Below are positions 11,403 through 24,288 of a DNA stretch of 64,000 nucleotides, one piece after another (position 1 is the stretch's first letter; every line of letters begins with the position of its first letter). The translations under genes were made by a program, and so were the position numbers. The stretch is from the NCBI RefSeq assembly GCF_029784155.1, contig NC_073692.1:21085359-21149358 (forward strand). Reading direction: 5' to 3'. The stretch is from Uranotaenia lowii. Lineage: Eukaryota; Arthropoda; Insecta; Diptera; Culicidae. Under the pieces are notes generated by a model. That model saw only the letters and a list, made by a program, of their open reading frames with translations, was not told the origin of the DNA and ran no database searches.

Positions 11403-13228
11403 TAAGTACACAACATAGAGCTTAACAATGCTCTATAAAGTTGAATTGAAAGGTATAATGAGCAATTTTGTAGAAAAAACCATGCCTGTATCTTGCTTCT
11501 GTAAACAGTTCGATTTTGGCGCCTTGCAGAGGAAAATAGAACTAGTCTTAATCCATCAAAAGATAACTCAAATATACTCGTGTAACTTTGTCGAAGACAC
11601 CGATAAGCTACAACGAAGCCTCTGGCCTGCAGTCAATCTTGACCGTAAAAGAGTGGTTCTAAGCCCACTGTGCTAACAACATTCAGGTTGTTCCCAAGGA
11701 TAAGGATAACAACTCTTCGAACACACCAGAACTTCTCATATTCGAAGAATATTGAACCTATCGCGAAACCGTGAGTAGACCCAAAAAACTGCAAGCAACG
11801 AGAAGCACACGCTCCTTTTTTTAAACTCAAAATTAAGTTGTTTTGGTTCAAAACAGCACTTCGATGCAGCCTTCAACTATGAGTTCGACTGGGCAATCGC
11901 AAAACAAAGTACAGACAGGCACACTCACTACTAAGTTCGGCAGCCGAACTCAAATATATCCTTTTGATTCGAGGGTTGTTTAATTTTAGGGAATTGAAGG
12001 ATGGTTAAATTTTTTTGTACTCGGATGTTGCTGTTCCGGTACATTGCAATGCAATTAGAGAGCGGTGGAAAGTTTTGAAACTCCCGGGTTAAGAAAACTT
12101 CCGGATAGGAAGTAAATAAATATCATCCGGAAGTTTCTGGACATTCCAAGCCCCTCACCATATGATGACAATGATGGACAGAATCTTACGCTGACACGGT
12201 GGACATTGTTGGGTAATTGTTCCGGAACGACAAAATTTTGCGTCGTGTTCGTTGGTTGCTGTTTCGGTTCGAAGTGAACTCGTGTTTTCAGTCCAACTCA
12301 GAAAGCTCATTTTCTAGTTCATAAAATCGAACTCAGCTTTGCTCTCTCGCCGAAGGAAAAGATGGATCAATTTTGAGTTCGTAGTTCGAACTCCGTTTTG
12401 AACCATCGCTTTTTTTTTCAACATTTGTAAAATGATTATTTGAACTTCGGCACATTTCAGTATAATCTTCAATACATAAATTTTTCAATTTGCTTGGTCA
12501 TTAGTTTTTGGAAAAATTCCAAACTTTTTGTGATCACGGGAAAACACCAGTCTTTTACTGCCGAGAACAAATCAATTCTTACTTAAAAGATCAATCGAAA
12601 ATCAATGTAAAAAAAACAGAAAAATAGGAGGAACAGGACTACAGCATAGTCTCCAGAACGGTCTTGTTTTTGATTTTCATAACACCAAAATTTGAAAAAA
12701 AAAAACTTCAAAGAACAACAGCAGAATCTGTGCAGAAATGTTTCACATTCAAATTAGCGGCGACAACAAACAGAAAGATTCAATTAATTTTAAATCAGCA
12801 TACAACTCCATTTTACCAAAGATCAAGAGACTGACAAATCAATGTAATCATAACATTAAAAACAAATAACAGATACCGAATAACAGTACGACTATCGCTT
12901 GATAAAGTCAGATCAGTTCTTGTTAAATGGAAAACTATGCAGTTCAAAAATTGATTTTAAGAGCCCCTGAGGAGGAGCGAAACGCGAAAAGTAGCTCGAA
13001 ACGTTTGGATCAACTGGTGAGCTGTTTCGTTTTGATTCTCGCCGAAAAAAGTCTATGAAAACAACAAACAATTTATCGGGGTGAAATATCATTTAATCAA
13101 TCCATGCCATAAATTCAAATCCTTAGTCAACTCTCAATTTTTGAAAAATAAAAAGTTTTCTAAAATGTTTGATATGGTTTAAATTGATCCCTAGGGTCCA
13201 AAAGATTTATTTTTCTTCTGATTGAATT
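11403..13228. other. No gene recognised; possible decayed MITE at 11848-12409
   Basis: Mostly unremarkable AT-rich DNA. The phrase GGTTCAAAAC at about 11847 and its reverse complement at about 12400 bracket a block rich in GTTCGAACTC-type motifs, which could be an old inverted-repeat element. The ends are too diverged to be sure. Confidence 0.3.
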
Positions 13229-13365
13229 CAAGGTTGCCGAGATCACAGAAAAATCTGTAATTTCACAGAATTGTGAGCAAATTTTCATCACAGAATGTGT
13301 CACAGAACAAAGAATTTTGAAATTTTCACAGATTTCACAGACTTTATAAATTTTGAATGGATTTC
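13229..13365 (+). mobile_element. Partial CAAGGTTGCC-type MITE
   Basis: Starts CAAGGTTGCCGAGATCACAG and repeats CACAGAA several times. It matches the left part of the element at 32849, which has the same start and the same TTTCACA spacing. The right terminus is not found, so this is a truncated copy. Confidence 0.6.
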
Positions 13366-15617
13366 CGAAATTATAATTTTTTTGGACAGTATCAAAATTA
13401 GGTTTCTTACTTTGAGTTACAAAAGTATGATAAGATTAGAAGTAGTAATTGATTTTACCCAACTAAAATGTGAAAAAGACCAAATGATTATAGGGTAGAA
13501 GACAAACTTTCAGAATTCTTTGTTTCTGACAATTGCAAACTATAAAATGAGAACTAATGACATGAAATAGTCAACGGACCGTTAATATTTGGATTTTGCT
13601 GGGTTTTTGAATAAAGGATCAAGTCGCTTTTAACTGAAAAATAGTATTACAATTTTTTTCGTCTCACAAAAATGCTTCTAGTTTATATACGGGTTCATGT
13701 ATGTAAAAACAAAAGAAAGCGAGTTGCTAAATTTTTCCAAAAAGATATGATGAAAATATGATGATTTCCCCTAAATTGTATAAAAAACTAACGATGTTTG
13801 CTTGAAATATTTTAAATACATACAGCGTAAAACGAATTCAAATGAACAAATAGAATGGAGACGTTGGAGCCAAAGAAGCATAATCAAGCCCGGTTTTAAG
13901 GGGGAGGGGGGGCAATGGGGGCAATATATCTGTACCACTTGGCTGTTACTTCTAGAAAACAAGGATAAAAAAATCGAAATTTCAAAAATTGGAATTGAAT
14001 CGTAAATTATGTATAACAGCTAAGGGCCTTCCGTGAAATAATTTTTCTTAGTTATAAGTTAAGATGGACCCCTACAGTAAGCATTGCAGAAATTTTTCCG
14101 CTTATTGTGAGCTGAGCAAATCAGGACAATTTTTTCAAGCCTGGCAAAATGAAGGCGTTGGTTTCGAGTTTTTTCTACATCAAAAAATATAAAAGAGAGC
14201 TGGAAAAACCACCTCAATTTTTAATCGTTACACATTCAACTACAGATAACCTAGTAGAACCAATTCACTTCATTTTAAAATATTTAAAAACTAGAAAAAT
14301 AACCTACACAATGAATCCAATATCACAAAAAACGGTCAACATTTGCGGCCACGCGAATAACAACAAATTACAAGTCAAATTTCCCCGAAACGCATATTTT
14401 GCGAACAGCTTTGGAAGGTTAAAACTTCAAAAAACGTATGTAGAGAAAGCTTGCTAACTCAGCTGATTTTTGAATGCTACATTTGCATTTTGATGCGAAT
14501 CTGCATAGTGATTTTTTTTTATTAAATTCATGCTAATGTTTGTATTCTGCAGATAAGAACACATGGTCATCTAATTTTGGTTATTTCAATGCGTCCCTGA
14601 AATTTTAAAAATATTTCATTTATTTCAGCCCAATTTGAATTTTTAATTTTATTTATTCAATAATGTGAAAAAATCCAGCAAAATACTTATTTTTAAACAA
14701 TATTATAGCAAGCGAACTAGACTGTGGTTCACTTTATTTGTCCACTATTTTTTTTAAAACCCGAGCTTGTTCGAGAAAAACTGAAATGCTTACCCAACAG
14801 CAAAATGTACATGATTTCGGAAAACTTCTGATTTCAAATTACTCTCTGCGGATGTAAATATCCAAAATTCAGCTTATTATTTCCAATCGACCATCCCCAA
14901 GTTATTTTATCATAAAAACAATCTCATAGTTGCGAATTTTTAAAGTGATTCTCAAAACGGTTTTTTGTCTAATCGTTATCCGGATTTAAAAAAAATCAAA
15001 TGAATGGAGATTTTCAAGTTTTATGTTGTTTCTTCAGTTTCATGGTTTTTCTTACTTTTGAGTACTAAAGATCTTAATTAAAGGTACTAGACTTAACTAA
15101 TTTGGTTTTCTTAAAATTATTGATTCTGTGTTCAAAAGATTATATACCCACTCTGAATATATGTTTTGAAACGTAGTAAATTTTACTACATTTGAAAGCA
15201 CATTTTTACAAGAGTATCTGTTTTAATATTTGATCTGATGAGAATCATATTTTGGTAATTTTGAACTGTAATCTACAATACATTTTAAAAACTTTAACAA
15301 ATGACATGAAAATATGTTTTTGTGTTTAAAGATATACAATCGAAATTATTATTTGCATTATTTATTAGAAATGTTGAATTCCTGCTAATGCTCCGATTGT
15401 TAATTTGATTCTCAATGTCGTATGTGAATTATTAGTTTATTAGTTTTTTTTTAAATCTTTTTTTAAACTGATGAATTTAATTTGAAACAAGAAATAATGG
15501 CTCTGTTTTAAGATTCAGAATTTTACTCTTGAGCTCTCATATCTGTATCTCCAGGGATTTCGAATTTTATCCTTCTGTAGGGCAACAGACTTATTTTGGT
15601 TCAGAGAACTTATTTTG
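13366..15617. other. No gene recognised; G-run cluster near 13898
   Basis: AT-rich DNA with only short open frames. Around 13898-13922 the plus strand carries three long G runs (5, 7 and 5 G). The 102-codon open frame at 14149-14457 has no family features and skewed AT composition, so it is not called. Confidence 0.4.
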
Positions 15618-15751
15618 GACCACTTGTCTAGCTCTCTTAAAACCAAATCATCATGAAAATTTCAAACAATCACAATCACTCCTTATTTTTTGCTCCAATT
15701 TGTTTTTTTCAAGATTAGTTGCTTTATAAGAGAGCTAGACAAGGTGGTCTT
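15618..15751. repeat. Short inverted-repeat hairpin
   Basis: GGACCACTTGTCTAGCTCTC near 15618 pairs with the reverse complement ending near 15751 (one mismatch over about 25 bp), separated by roughly 80 bp. The flanks TTATTTTG and TTATATTT agree at 6 of 8 positions and may be a worn 8-bp target duplication. Confidence 0.6.
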
Positions 15752-16790
15752 ATATTTATCCCTTGGTCAAAAATCAGTTCGATTCCCTATTATTAAAAAA
15801 AAAAATCTAGGGCTGATATCTTAATTTTACTTCCCAATTGTTTATTCTGCTTAAGATAAAGCTCATACAAGACGTTCAATGGGGAAATGAGAAATATTTT
15901 AATATTTATTTTTGAATTTTTCTAGTAAATAATAGAGTTTTCACATGAATCGCGAAGTTTAGAATTTTGCATTCAGCATCTTTAATCAGAGTTGTTTTTT
16001 CGTTAAGGTGATAAATTAATTCGCAATGTTTGCACGTTTTTAAAAAAAAAAATATTTTTAGATACAACAAGACTACGCCGACATGATCGTTATTTGAAGG
16101 CAAAATACTGAACTCATTTTCAGACTCTTTATTAGGAATTCTCCGGAATATCATACAAATACATATATATAATCGGCTCCCCCCAAGAAAAATTGTCCCG
16201 AAGGCTGTGTTTTTATGGATAAGTGCATAAAAAAAATTTCGAGAAATAATTTTCCATATATTTTTTTTCGAAAATGTGTTTTTCCCTTGAAAAGTAAAAG
16301 TATTAGAAAAAATTACAAAATTTTAACAATTTGAAAAAATCATCAATCTAGCTTGAAGAATTTTTGCTCGTATAACCCTGTATAACCTCTGTGGGCCTCA
16401 TTTGAATGTTCTCAAGCTTCAAATGGAGCCTTTTATGAACTGTGCCCTTCACTTCATTTTTTTCAGATTGAAACAAAAATACCGTTTTTTTTTTGCTTTC
16501 TGAAAACCTGAAACATTAAAATATTTTAAGATTGTGTATGATTCTTCAAATTGTGTTAATTATAATATCAAATTTGGTATTTAACTGAGTATCATGCAAA
16601 CATTTCACCACTGAACGCAATTATTTTCATATATTCTTTTGTTTTGAAATACCATCATAAAAAAATTAGATACCTACCTTTATTGTCTCTTTCTTCAAAG
16701 GAAATAAAATATACGATACCACTCTTTTTCACCAAACATATTAACCGGAACCATTTGAAAGCAAATAGCAACGAACAGAGAAAAAAACTA
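15752..16790. other. No gene recognised
   Basis: AT-rich DNA with homopolymer runs. I see no coding sequence, repeat structure or regulatory motif that stands out. Confidence 0.5.
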
Positions 16791-16800
16791 TATTCAGTTG
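16791..16800 (+). promoter_or_regulatory. Candidate initiator (TATTCAGTTG)
   Basis: The sequence ATTCAGTTG matches the insect initiator consensus TCAGTY, with the candidate +1 A at 16796. It lies 113 bp upstream of the ATG of the candidate first exon at 16909. No TATA box or downstream promoter element was found, so support is only positional. Confidence 0.35.
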
Positions 16801-16908
16801 ATAAAAGTTTAAACATTTTTTCCCGTGCGCGCATCAGATCGGAAACAGCACAACAGCAATGCATAAAGAGACCGCAATAAGCAGTTGATAAAAGTTAGAA
16901 AAAAAAAA

Positions 16909-16954
16909 ATGGCGGGAAACTATTTTCCACTTGCTGCTGCAGCCGCCGCTCATT
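16909..16954 (+). CDS. Candidate first coding exon (MAGNYFPL-polyA)
   Basis: ATG preceded by a run of A (good insect start context), then 15 codons reading MAGNYFPLAAAAAAH plus one base, followed at once by a strong donor GTAAGT (16955-16960). The exon is much more GC-rich than its surroundings (GCTGCTGCAGCCGCCGCTCAT) and the upstream 110 bp look like a 5' UTR with GATAAAAG and CAACAGCAA phrases. Alternating GCT, GCA and GCC codons argue for selection on alanines rather than a simple triplet repeat. The rest of the gene was not found in the window, and I do not recognise the protein. The opposite strand also reads through (MSGGCSSKWKIVSR) but lacks a donor, so the plus reading is preferred. 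It would be an N-terminal exon of a larger gene running rightwards. Confidence 0.45.
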
Positions 16955-19900
16955 GTAAGTTTCTCAAGATGATGAGAAAAGTATTCGTTCAAATATCTCG
17001 AACTTGAATGCGGGGTGGGCAAACATTCTGCAAACCATTTATACTAGTTGGAAACTATTGCAGCATTTGAACAGCATTTCGGGTAATGGTTTTTCCATTG
17101 ATGTTACGAATTGAGTTTGCTGTGTTGGAGGATTGACATTTCGTTGCACTCAATAAAATGGTGCATACTTTCAGGGGTTTTCTATATTTTATAAGAAGCT
17201 TTCTGCTTAGAATAAATTAAGTTTGAATTAATCGAAGTCGGATTCACCAAGTTAATATTCAGGATAGATTCAATAAATTCCCGAGAATGAAGCTTTTCAT
17301 AGCTCGTGATTTACAAAAGCGAAAACTGCCATTCAAATCCTTAGCACTTAGCTTAGCTCCGTAAGGAGTCTAATTACCTCTCTATCTAAGTGTCTAATTG
17401 GTGCTGGAAACTTTCCTCAAATTGAATCATATGTGGGCTGCCATATCGTTCAGAAGTGAATCCTTGAATTGGCTCTTGAATTTTCCACCCCCCAATCACT
17501 ACTCCCGTTTTTAAATCCAGCCAGATGAGCAAGGAAAGATAGTAGAGAAGATGGAAAATCGAACAATCCCCGGGGGGTTTAATCGATACCCATCTATGGA
17601 AAAATGGTGTTCATGAAATTGACGGAACAGAAGTGAAAATCAAGTGCAGAAAACTGTTGAAAGTTGAATCTTCCTCGGTTTTTTTTTTCAATCGCTGCTT
17701 CTTTTCGTTGCAGCTGGTGTGACAATTTGATTGGAATTGAAGCAATATCCGTTCAAGGTTTTGTTAATCTCTCTGTGGATTTATGCCACGATTTTTTCAA
17801 GGGTAAAAGATAAGTGAACTTATGAATCTGACAAGTAAAGCTTTTTGCATTGAACAAAAGTGAGCTTGATCCAGGGGAAAAAAAGTCTTAATTTTTGTAA
17901 TTAAAGTATTTTTAACAAAGTAAAAAGTTTAGCAACTTTCAAGCTTGTTTCAGTTTTGAAAACAGAGCAAGTATATGAAAAAAAATCTCTAGAGACGAAG
18001 TTTGTTGTTCCATCCACGTCTCCATACATGTTGGGATATAGATAGTTTTCCAGATTGAACGATTTGACCGTATCGTCGTCCGGATAGATTTCTCGATGAC
18101 ACAAAGTTGCAGAGTACGGTGCAAGTTTTTCTTAAAATATGCTTTGCTTGACGATCTGTTTTTCCTATTTTTTTTCGAACCACCTCTCACCACCAGAAGG
18201 AATTTATGCTCCGGATATTTCTGTGGCCGAGGAAAAAGTGATTGGCTCTCGGCTCTAAGTTTAGCTCTGGCTTACGGTCACTGTTCAGGTCGTTCGACAA
18301 GATTGAAAGCAGCTTCAGGAGAAATTGTTTTTAGCTTCCACTGAAATTCTCGTCCGGACGTGAAAAGTTTTTGTTTCTGGTAGGAAGAAAATTTAACGCT
18401 GTTTGAAACCTGACGAAAGCTATATATTTTTTGTTATAGATTTTCTCAAAAACAATCCTATTTTTATTTTTATTTTTTTTAAAGAATTTTCTCGTAAAAA
18501 TCTCAAAATTAAAACCCAAACAATTCAACACCCGTATACAAATCCTGAGGGAGCTATCCATTTTTAATTTCCCAATTAGGAATCCCAGTTTCAAATTCGC
18601 TCAACCTTTAATCTAAATTTTCCCACTATAGACCATTTCCATGGATTCCCTTCCCCATCCTTTGGTAACCAAGTTAATTACAACCCGACTAAGCTACTAT
18701 CGGTCAATGTTTTAGCTTGAAGGTAACTAAAACTAGTGGATTTAGAATATTTCGGGCTCATAAAATCCTGAATCACTTGTAACCATCCAAAATCCCGTTA
18801 GCTTCCAAATTATGTAGGTTGATGTCTGCTGATGGAAAAATTAAAATAATCCTACCTGCGTGAAGGATGTAATCCTATCTGGAAGTTTTCATTCGTGAGA
18901 CCTTCCGAAAAAAAGGGAATTAGAAGGAAGTCCACCCAAAATAGTTTGGATGAGGTTTCACACTTTTCAATAAATATGTAGATTTGAGGAGTCCGAACGA
19001 TTTGGAATAGTTTCTAAGAGATAACCCAAAAAGAAAAACTAGGAAACATTTGAAAGAATCACGTTCAGACAAACGTAGGTGGACGATCTATGCTACAGCT
19101 AGTCAGCCAGCCAGCCGTGCATGAGATTAGATATTTTCCGGCTGAGCTTGTGAGTGAGTGAGTGTGTGATATTTGATTTTACACTTTGATGCTTCCAGTA
19201 TATGCTTTTGCAACAAAAGCTTTTGCTGTTTTGCGCTCGACATGGGAGGTAGCTGTTGTTATTTTTATTTTGAAAATTGAAGAAAGTACCTGGGCTTTTC
19301 AGAATTTCTGAGAGATTTAACATAAAAACTTTTCAAAATCCGCGTAATTTGAAGTATTTTTGTGCATTCATGATTTTTACTCATTCTTGATCATTCTTAC
19401 TCAAGTGGGTTTTAAAAAGTTCAAAAATAGCTTAAGAAGCTTAGCTGAATTTATTAACCACATCCACCTTTAATCTTGGAACCTGAAATCAAATATACTT
19501 ATCCAATATTTTAAACAGTCGTTTTTTTCATACAATGAAAAACCGACAACATCTGGCGGACAAGATGGAAGCACTTATTCGAGAAATTCCTGTAACTTGT
19601 GATAGCGTGTTTCCCGGACACGTCGTAGTCAGGAATGCCAATTTATTCCTATTCTAAAAACTTGAAAAAAAAAAATCAAATACAGAAATTAATAACAATG
19701 CCAAAAAATGCACAATACGTCGGGTAAGTTAATTAAAAAAAATTCAAAATAATGTAGTTCCATGTTTTGTTGAAAAAAAACACAATCACATTAAAATTTT
19801 GCATTAATAATCATTTTTTAAACTTTTCATAGATAATTATCGATTTGGATTCGAAAAAGATGATTTTAAATTTAAAAAAAGAGAAACGTTCAAAACTTCA

Positions 19901-21169
19901 AGTCCATTTTATACAGTTTTCAAGCTCTGATTATTTTTCACTGCTAATCAAAATATTGGGTCCTGCCAAGGATAATAGATGAAAACGTTTTTTTTAATAA
20001 CTTAAATTTAAAAAAGATTTAAAAAAATCAAAATTATAAAGAAAGACAAACTTATTGTATAATATTTCCAAAAATTACAAATAAACAAACTTATAAATTC
20101 GGTGAAATTATTTGATAATACAACCAAAACAAATAAAAGAATTGGATGAGATTTTTAGAAAAATTTCAATTACAACTTTTTACTATTTTGAAAATTTATT
20201 CATAAAATTCAATTGATTACTAAAGAAACCAATATTTTGACGTCTTTGTTAATTTGGTACGATTGGAATTTTCCTTAAATCTCTTGAAATTTCTGGAACT
20301 TGATTTTTTACATAGATTTCCTCAAGTTTTGGTGATATGGAGTTTAAAATTCTGAAAATGAATTAGTGTAAAGTAAAATAAGTCATCCATAACTGATTCA
20401 TTATTATCAAATCTACATAAAAGAAAAAAAAATCTGGTGCAGAATTTCTTTATTAAACTTCATTTGATTAAGGAAAACTAGTTTGATCGGTGATGATTAA
20501 CCCAAAAAAAAAAATTGCACAGTTTTTAAAAATGTTCATAAATTTCATGTTAAGTACCTATTGCTGAAATTACAGAAGAATACCAAAAAAAAGGGTTAAA
20601 TTTAATCAAATCAATTTGATGAAGATTGCAAAAAGATTAAATTTTTGCATTAAAAAATACTAAAAATTCAATTTTGGTTGGAAGTTTTTGAAAAATCTTT
20701 GAAATTTCATTTTTTTCAAAATGAGTCAAAGTAAACAAACAAAAAATAAGTTTATTTTTTTTTTCACGTAGGAATCAAAATAACTTGTGGTCTAAGAAAA
20801 AGTTAGTAATTAAATGAAAACCTTTATTTTTCCTGAAATGTTATAAAGTTTTGCCAAAAATGTTCCGAATTATCTAAAATGATTTTAAAATATTTTTAAA
20901 AGTTTTTTTTTTCAAACGAAAGCTGAACGAAAAAAAAATTAATTACATATTTAAATGTGATGCATTTGATGAAAATTGGCTCTGAAGTTTCTTGCACCTC
21001 CCCACTCTAAATAAAACTTATTTTTTGTGTCAAGATTTGTGTTTCAAAACAGATGGTCTTTTGAATTACAAACTGAAATTTACAATTCAAACTTAGTATC
21101 AATTTGAAAATGCCTTAAAATAAAATGTTTCAGACCTTGAGTAATTTAACTTTTTTATTTCACATACCA
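16955..21169. other. Intron-like or intergenic DNA, no exon recognised
   Basis: If the exon at 16909 is real this is the start of a long first intron. The part from about 17400 to 18350 is less AT-rich and may be conserved non-coding DNA. From 19640 to 21120 the sequence is extremely AT-rich with many A and T runs and no structure that I can name. Confidence 0.4.
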
Positions 21170-21560
21170 CGTGATCAACTTGGGCGGGGTGGGGGGTTGG
21201 GGGGTGTATGGAAATGTCCACCCTTGTCTTCATAGAGGGGGGTAGGGTTTTGGGTCATGTCCACGTATTTTCTAAAGGTGAATAAATATTAAAATGTTTG
21301 AACCAAAATCTTAAAATAGTAAAGCTTTCCAGTTTAAGCTGAGACGTTGGCAAGTAAAAAACACGATAATTTTCAAATTTATTTATTTTTTATTTATTTC
21401 ATATCAAAAAAAGCTTATTCGTTATTTTCAAATTCAGCCCTTTCTATAACAAAAAGCAAAAAGGAGTGCAACTTCAAAACTGTCCACGTGGAATATCCGG
21501 GGGCTTTTGCCAAATGTCCACGCTTGTCCACGGAGGGTGAGGAGGGGGTAAAAAAAAAAA
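21170..21560. repeat. Old repeat with G-rich segments and TGTCCACG phrases
   Basis: The phrase TGTCCAC recurs at about 21215, 21259, 21483 and 21512-21530 together with CACGTG at 21168 and 21485. The segment 21183-21207 has four runs of four to six G separated by one or two bases. The repeated phrases and GC content differ sharply from the flanks, so this is probably the remnant of a transposon, family unknown. Confidence 0.4.
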
Positions 21561-21851
21561 TCTTATATTTCTGTCTACCTGGTATCTGAGCGGCCCCTTA
21601 TAATGATTTTTTATGCATTTGAAAGAATATTTTTTCCTAAAGAATGAAAGCCGTTTTTTTATTACGCCGGCTTACAAATCTTTTTCAAATGTAATTCGCT
21701 GTAGGAAATTTCTGAATTAGAAACAAGACTGTTGCACCAAAAAGTAAGATTTGATTTATACCAGCCTATCCAATGTCCGATAAATTCACTTATTCTATTA
21801 AGAGCTTCAAGAAGATTTTTAGAATCTATATATATAAAAAGCAATTTCTGT

Positions 21852-21898
21852 GGGTTTGTTTGTTTGTTTGTTTGTTTGTTTGTTTGTTTGTTTGTTTG
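21852..21898 (+). repeat. (TTTG)n microsatellite
   Basis: About eleven TTTG repeats just inside the Helitron 5' end. Helitron 2 carries the same microsatellite (about eight units, reverse orientation, 36831-36865), so it belongs to the element. Confidence 0.95.
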
Positions 21899-22044
21899 TC
21901 CTCTATAGACTCAGCCGTCTTAAGAGCTAGAGAGCTGAAATTTGGCACGTATGTTCATTAGGACCAGGAATGATGAAAAATGTTTTCGGATTTTCGGATG
22001 ACCCATTCTGAAGGGGGTCGTCCATACAAGACAAATATTGGTTT

Positions 22045-22187
22045 CGACTTTATCAACGTTGCAGTTGGCGGATCGTTATTGAAAAACTATCCGGAACAAC
22101 TGTGTTCGATGTTTACTCTTGGGCTCGAACTCGCGGACATCGGCTCAGGAGACAACAGACTTGCCAACTGAGCTATATCACAAGCCC
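22045..22187 (-). mobile_element. tRNA-derived SINE, copy 1
   Basis: Read on the minus strand the element starts GGGCTTGTGATATAGCTCAG. It has a perfect RNA polymerase III A box (TAGCTCAGTTGG, 22164-22175) and a B box (GAGTTCGAGCC, 22122-22132), followed by a non-tRNA tail ending at the CGACTT on the left. Copy 2 at 27118-27262 aligns over its entire length, which fixes both boundaries. The tRNA-like head has lost acceptor-stem pairing, so it is not a working tRNA gene. It lies inside Helitron 1. Confidence 0.85.
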
Positions 22188-22988
22188 AGCTCAGTATCTT
22201 AGTGATATTGACGTTTTCATACATCGGATTGGGATGAAAATTTGCACATAGGTGTTATTAGGGACAAACAATAGATTTCACTTATCCAAATTAAAGTCAG
22301 GGGTCGGCCAAAGGGGTCGTCCATATTAACAATTCACTGTTAATGCGATATTGTAGTTATTATACAACGGATTCAGATGAAAATTGGCACACGAGAGTTT
22401 TGAGGAGCGGGTAATCGATTTCAGGTATTAAATTCAGTGTAAGGGGTCGGCAAAGGGGTCGTCCTTATTAACCTTTCCATATTTTTGCAATATCGTCGTT
22501 ATTATACATAGGATTGGGATGAAAATTTGCACACGGTAGTTTTCAGGGACGGGCAATCGATTTCAGATGTCAAATGTTTTGCCAGGGGTCGACGCAAGGG
22601 GTTGTCCACATTAATTAAATTTCCACTGTTTTTGGCAATATTGACGTTATTACGCAATGGATTGCTTAGGAAATTTGCACACGGGAGTTTTGAGGGAAGG
22701 GTAATCGATTTCAGATATCAAAAATCGTAGAAGAGGTCAATAATTGCGTTGTTAGGCAACGATCGAGTCGAAATTTATACACGGGGGTTTTCGCCACGGT
22801 CAATTGATTCATGATTTCAAATTAAGTAGCAGACGTCAGAAAAGTGATCGTGTAATATTTTTGCGATTATTACTTAACAATGTATTCGAAAGTGCATCTG
22901 GAAAATGCTTGGCAATTGACTTTCATACAAACTGTCCATAACATATTCCAAGTTTAAAGCGAAACGTAGTTCGTATGGGATCAGCTAG

Positions 22989-23498
22989 TTCAAAATAAGA
23001 AAAAGAATATGACAGAAAAAATAATGTGCCATCGATTGTCAAGCAAGATCAAATATTTATTTCTGCAGTTCTGAGAAATTGTCAGATCGCTTCTTTCGTT
23101 AAGCTGCCTCTTTTACTAATCATTTCTTGATAATGATCTTATGAGCTCTGAGATAAATGCATCGTAAATGAATTGTTCTTTAATGATCGTAATTATTGTT
23201 GAGTTTTCATCGACTTTTGTGTTCGATTATAAATGCGTTTGAAAAAAATCTGTGAAAGCCATGCGAAAAAAAACCTTGATTGATTTTAGTAAAATTGCTA
23301 GTTAAGACTGTAAATAGATCATTAACAACCTATTTGATCATTCTGTTGACCAAAATTGTTTAAAATTAGAACGTTTGAAAAGAGATTTGATTGAATTTGG
23401 AACAAAGGACACCTTATGACCTCACGACTTCTTTCATTCCATTATTTATTTAGTAAGAATCAATTGATTAACAAAAGTAGGATTTTAATGCTGAATGT
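22989..23498. other. No gene recognised
   Basis: Plain AT-rich DNA between the Helitron and the hairpin element. Confidence 0.5.
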
Positions 23499-23506
23499 AT
23501 ATACAC

Positions 23507-24280
23507 TAGAGTGCCCCAAATGACTTGACATTTGAAAAAGTTATGCACTGCAGGCCTAAATTGATCCTAGGCCTAGTACAAGGTCTCGTGCCAAATTTGG
23601 GCCAGATCGGATCACGGGAAGGGATCGCTCAACGAGCCTAAAGTTTGTATGAGATTTTGGGACATTTTGTTCGAAAGGAACACGAATATCCTTTTTTTCA
23701 TGAATAACTTTGGTCCCCTTCGGCCGATTTTTTGGAAAATGGTTTTTCTTAAAGCCTAAACTATGACAAATATTTTATCCGAAGACTGCGATTCAAGTTA
23801 AGACGCAAAAGTTATAAAGTTTAAGAAAAATAGTTATCTTTTTTCAGGGTGATATTCATCACTATTAATGAGAGACACTGCTTCGAACATTTTGACGCAG
23901 AATTTACAGTGATGAATATCACCCTGAAAAAAGTTACATCATTTTTGAAGTTTAATAACTTTTTTATCATAAGTCGAATCAAAATTCAGTCTTCGGATGC
24001 AATATTTGTCATAGTTTAGGCTTTAAGAAAAACCGATTTCAAAAGAAATCTGCCAAAGGGGACCGAAGTTATTCATGAAAAACTGGATTTTCGTGTTCCT
24101 CCCGAACAAAATGTCTCAAAATCCCAAACAAACTTTAGACTCGTTCAGCGACCCTTTCTCGTGATCCGATCTGGCCCAAATTTGGCATGAGACCTTGTAC
24201 AAGGCCTAGGATACATTTCAGCTTGAAGCGCATAACATTTCTCAAGCTTGAAATTTGCCATACAAATTTGGGGCAGTCTA
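23507..24280. mobile_element. hAT-type hairpin element, copy B (complete)
   Basis: A 774-bp palindromic element. Ends are TAGAGTGCCCCAAAT and (reverse complement) TAGACTGCCCCAAAT. It is bracketed by a perfect 8-bp duplication ATATACAC at 23499-23506 and 24281-24288. Arms of about 380 bp meet near 23895. The pattern nTnnnnAn in the duplication and the termini place it with hAT. It shares its whole sequence with copy A (10212) and partially with copies at 30139, 30941 and 59642. No coding capacity; the element depends on a transposase encoded elsewhere. Confidence 0.92.
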
Positions 24281-24288
24281 ATATACAC

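Larger units (their letters stand above)
21825..22988 (+). mobile_element. Non-autonomous Helitron 1
   Basis: Begins TCTATATATATAAAAAGCAA directly after an A and ends ATCAGCTAG directly before a T, the TC...CTRR structure and A/T target site of Helitrons, with no target duplication. The start is followed by a TTTG microsatellite (about 21852-21898). The interior holds roughly four diverged tandem units of about 140 bp (GGGGTCGTCC at about 22014, 22313, 22458 and 22596) and a SINE at 22045-22187. It has no Rep/helicase coding sequence. A longer copy lies inverted at 34940-36894, with the same ends and the same unit. Confidence 0.88.

Noticed and set aside
12961..13010. Hammerhead ribozyme-like core (CTGAGGA ... 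GAAAC)
   Set aside because: Only five bases lie between the two core boxes, too few for stem II, and no stem III partner is visible.
14149..14457. 102-codon plus frame
   Set aside because: AT-biased, no motif and no supporting context.
22122..22187. tRNA gene on the minus strand
   Set aside because: A and B boxes are good, but acceptor and anticodon stems do not pair and a second copy shares the non-tRNA tail; it is a SINE.
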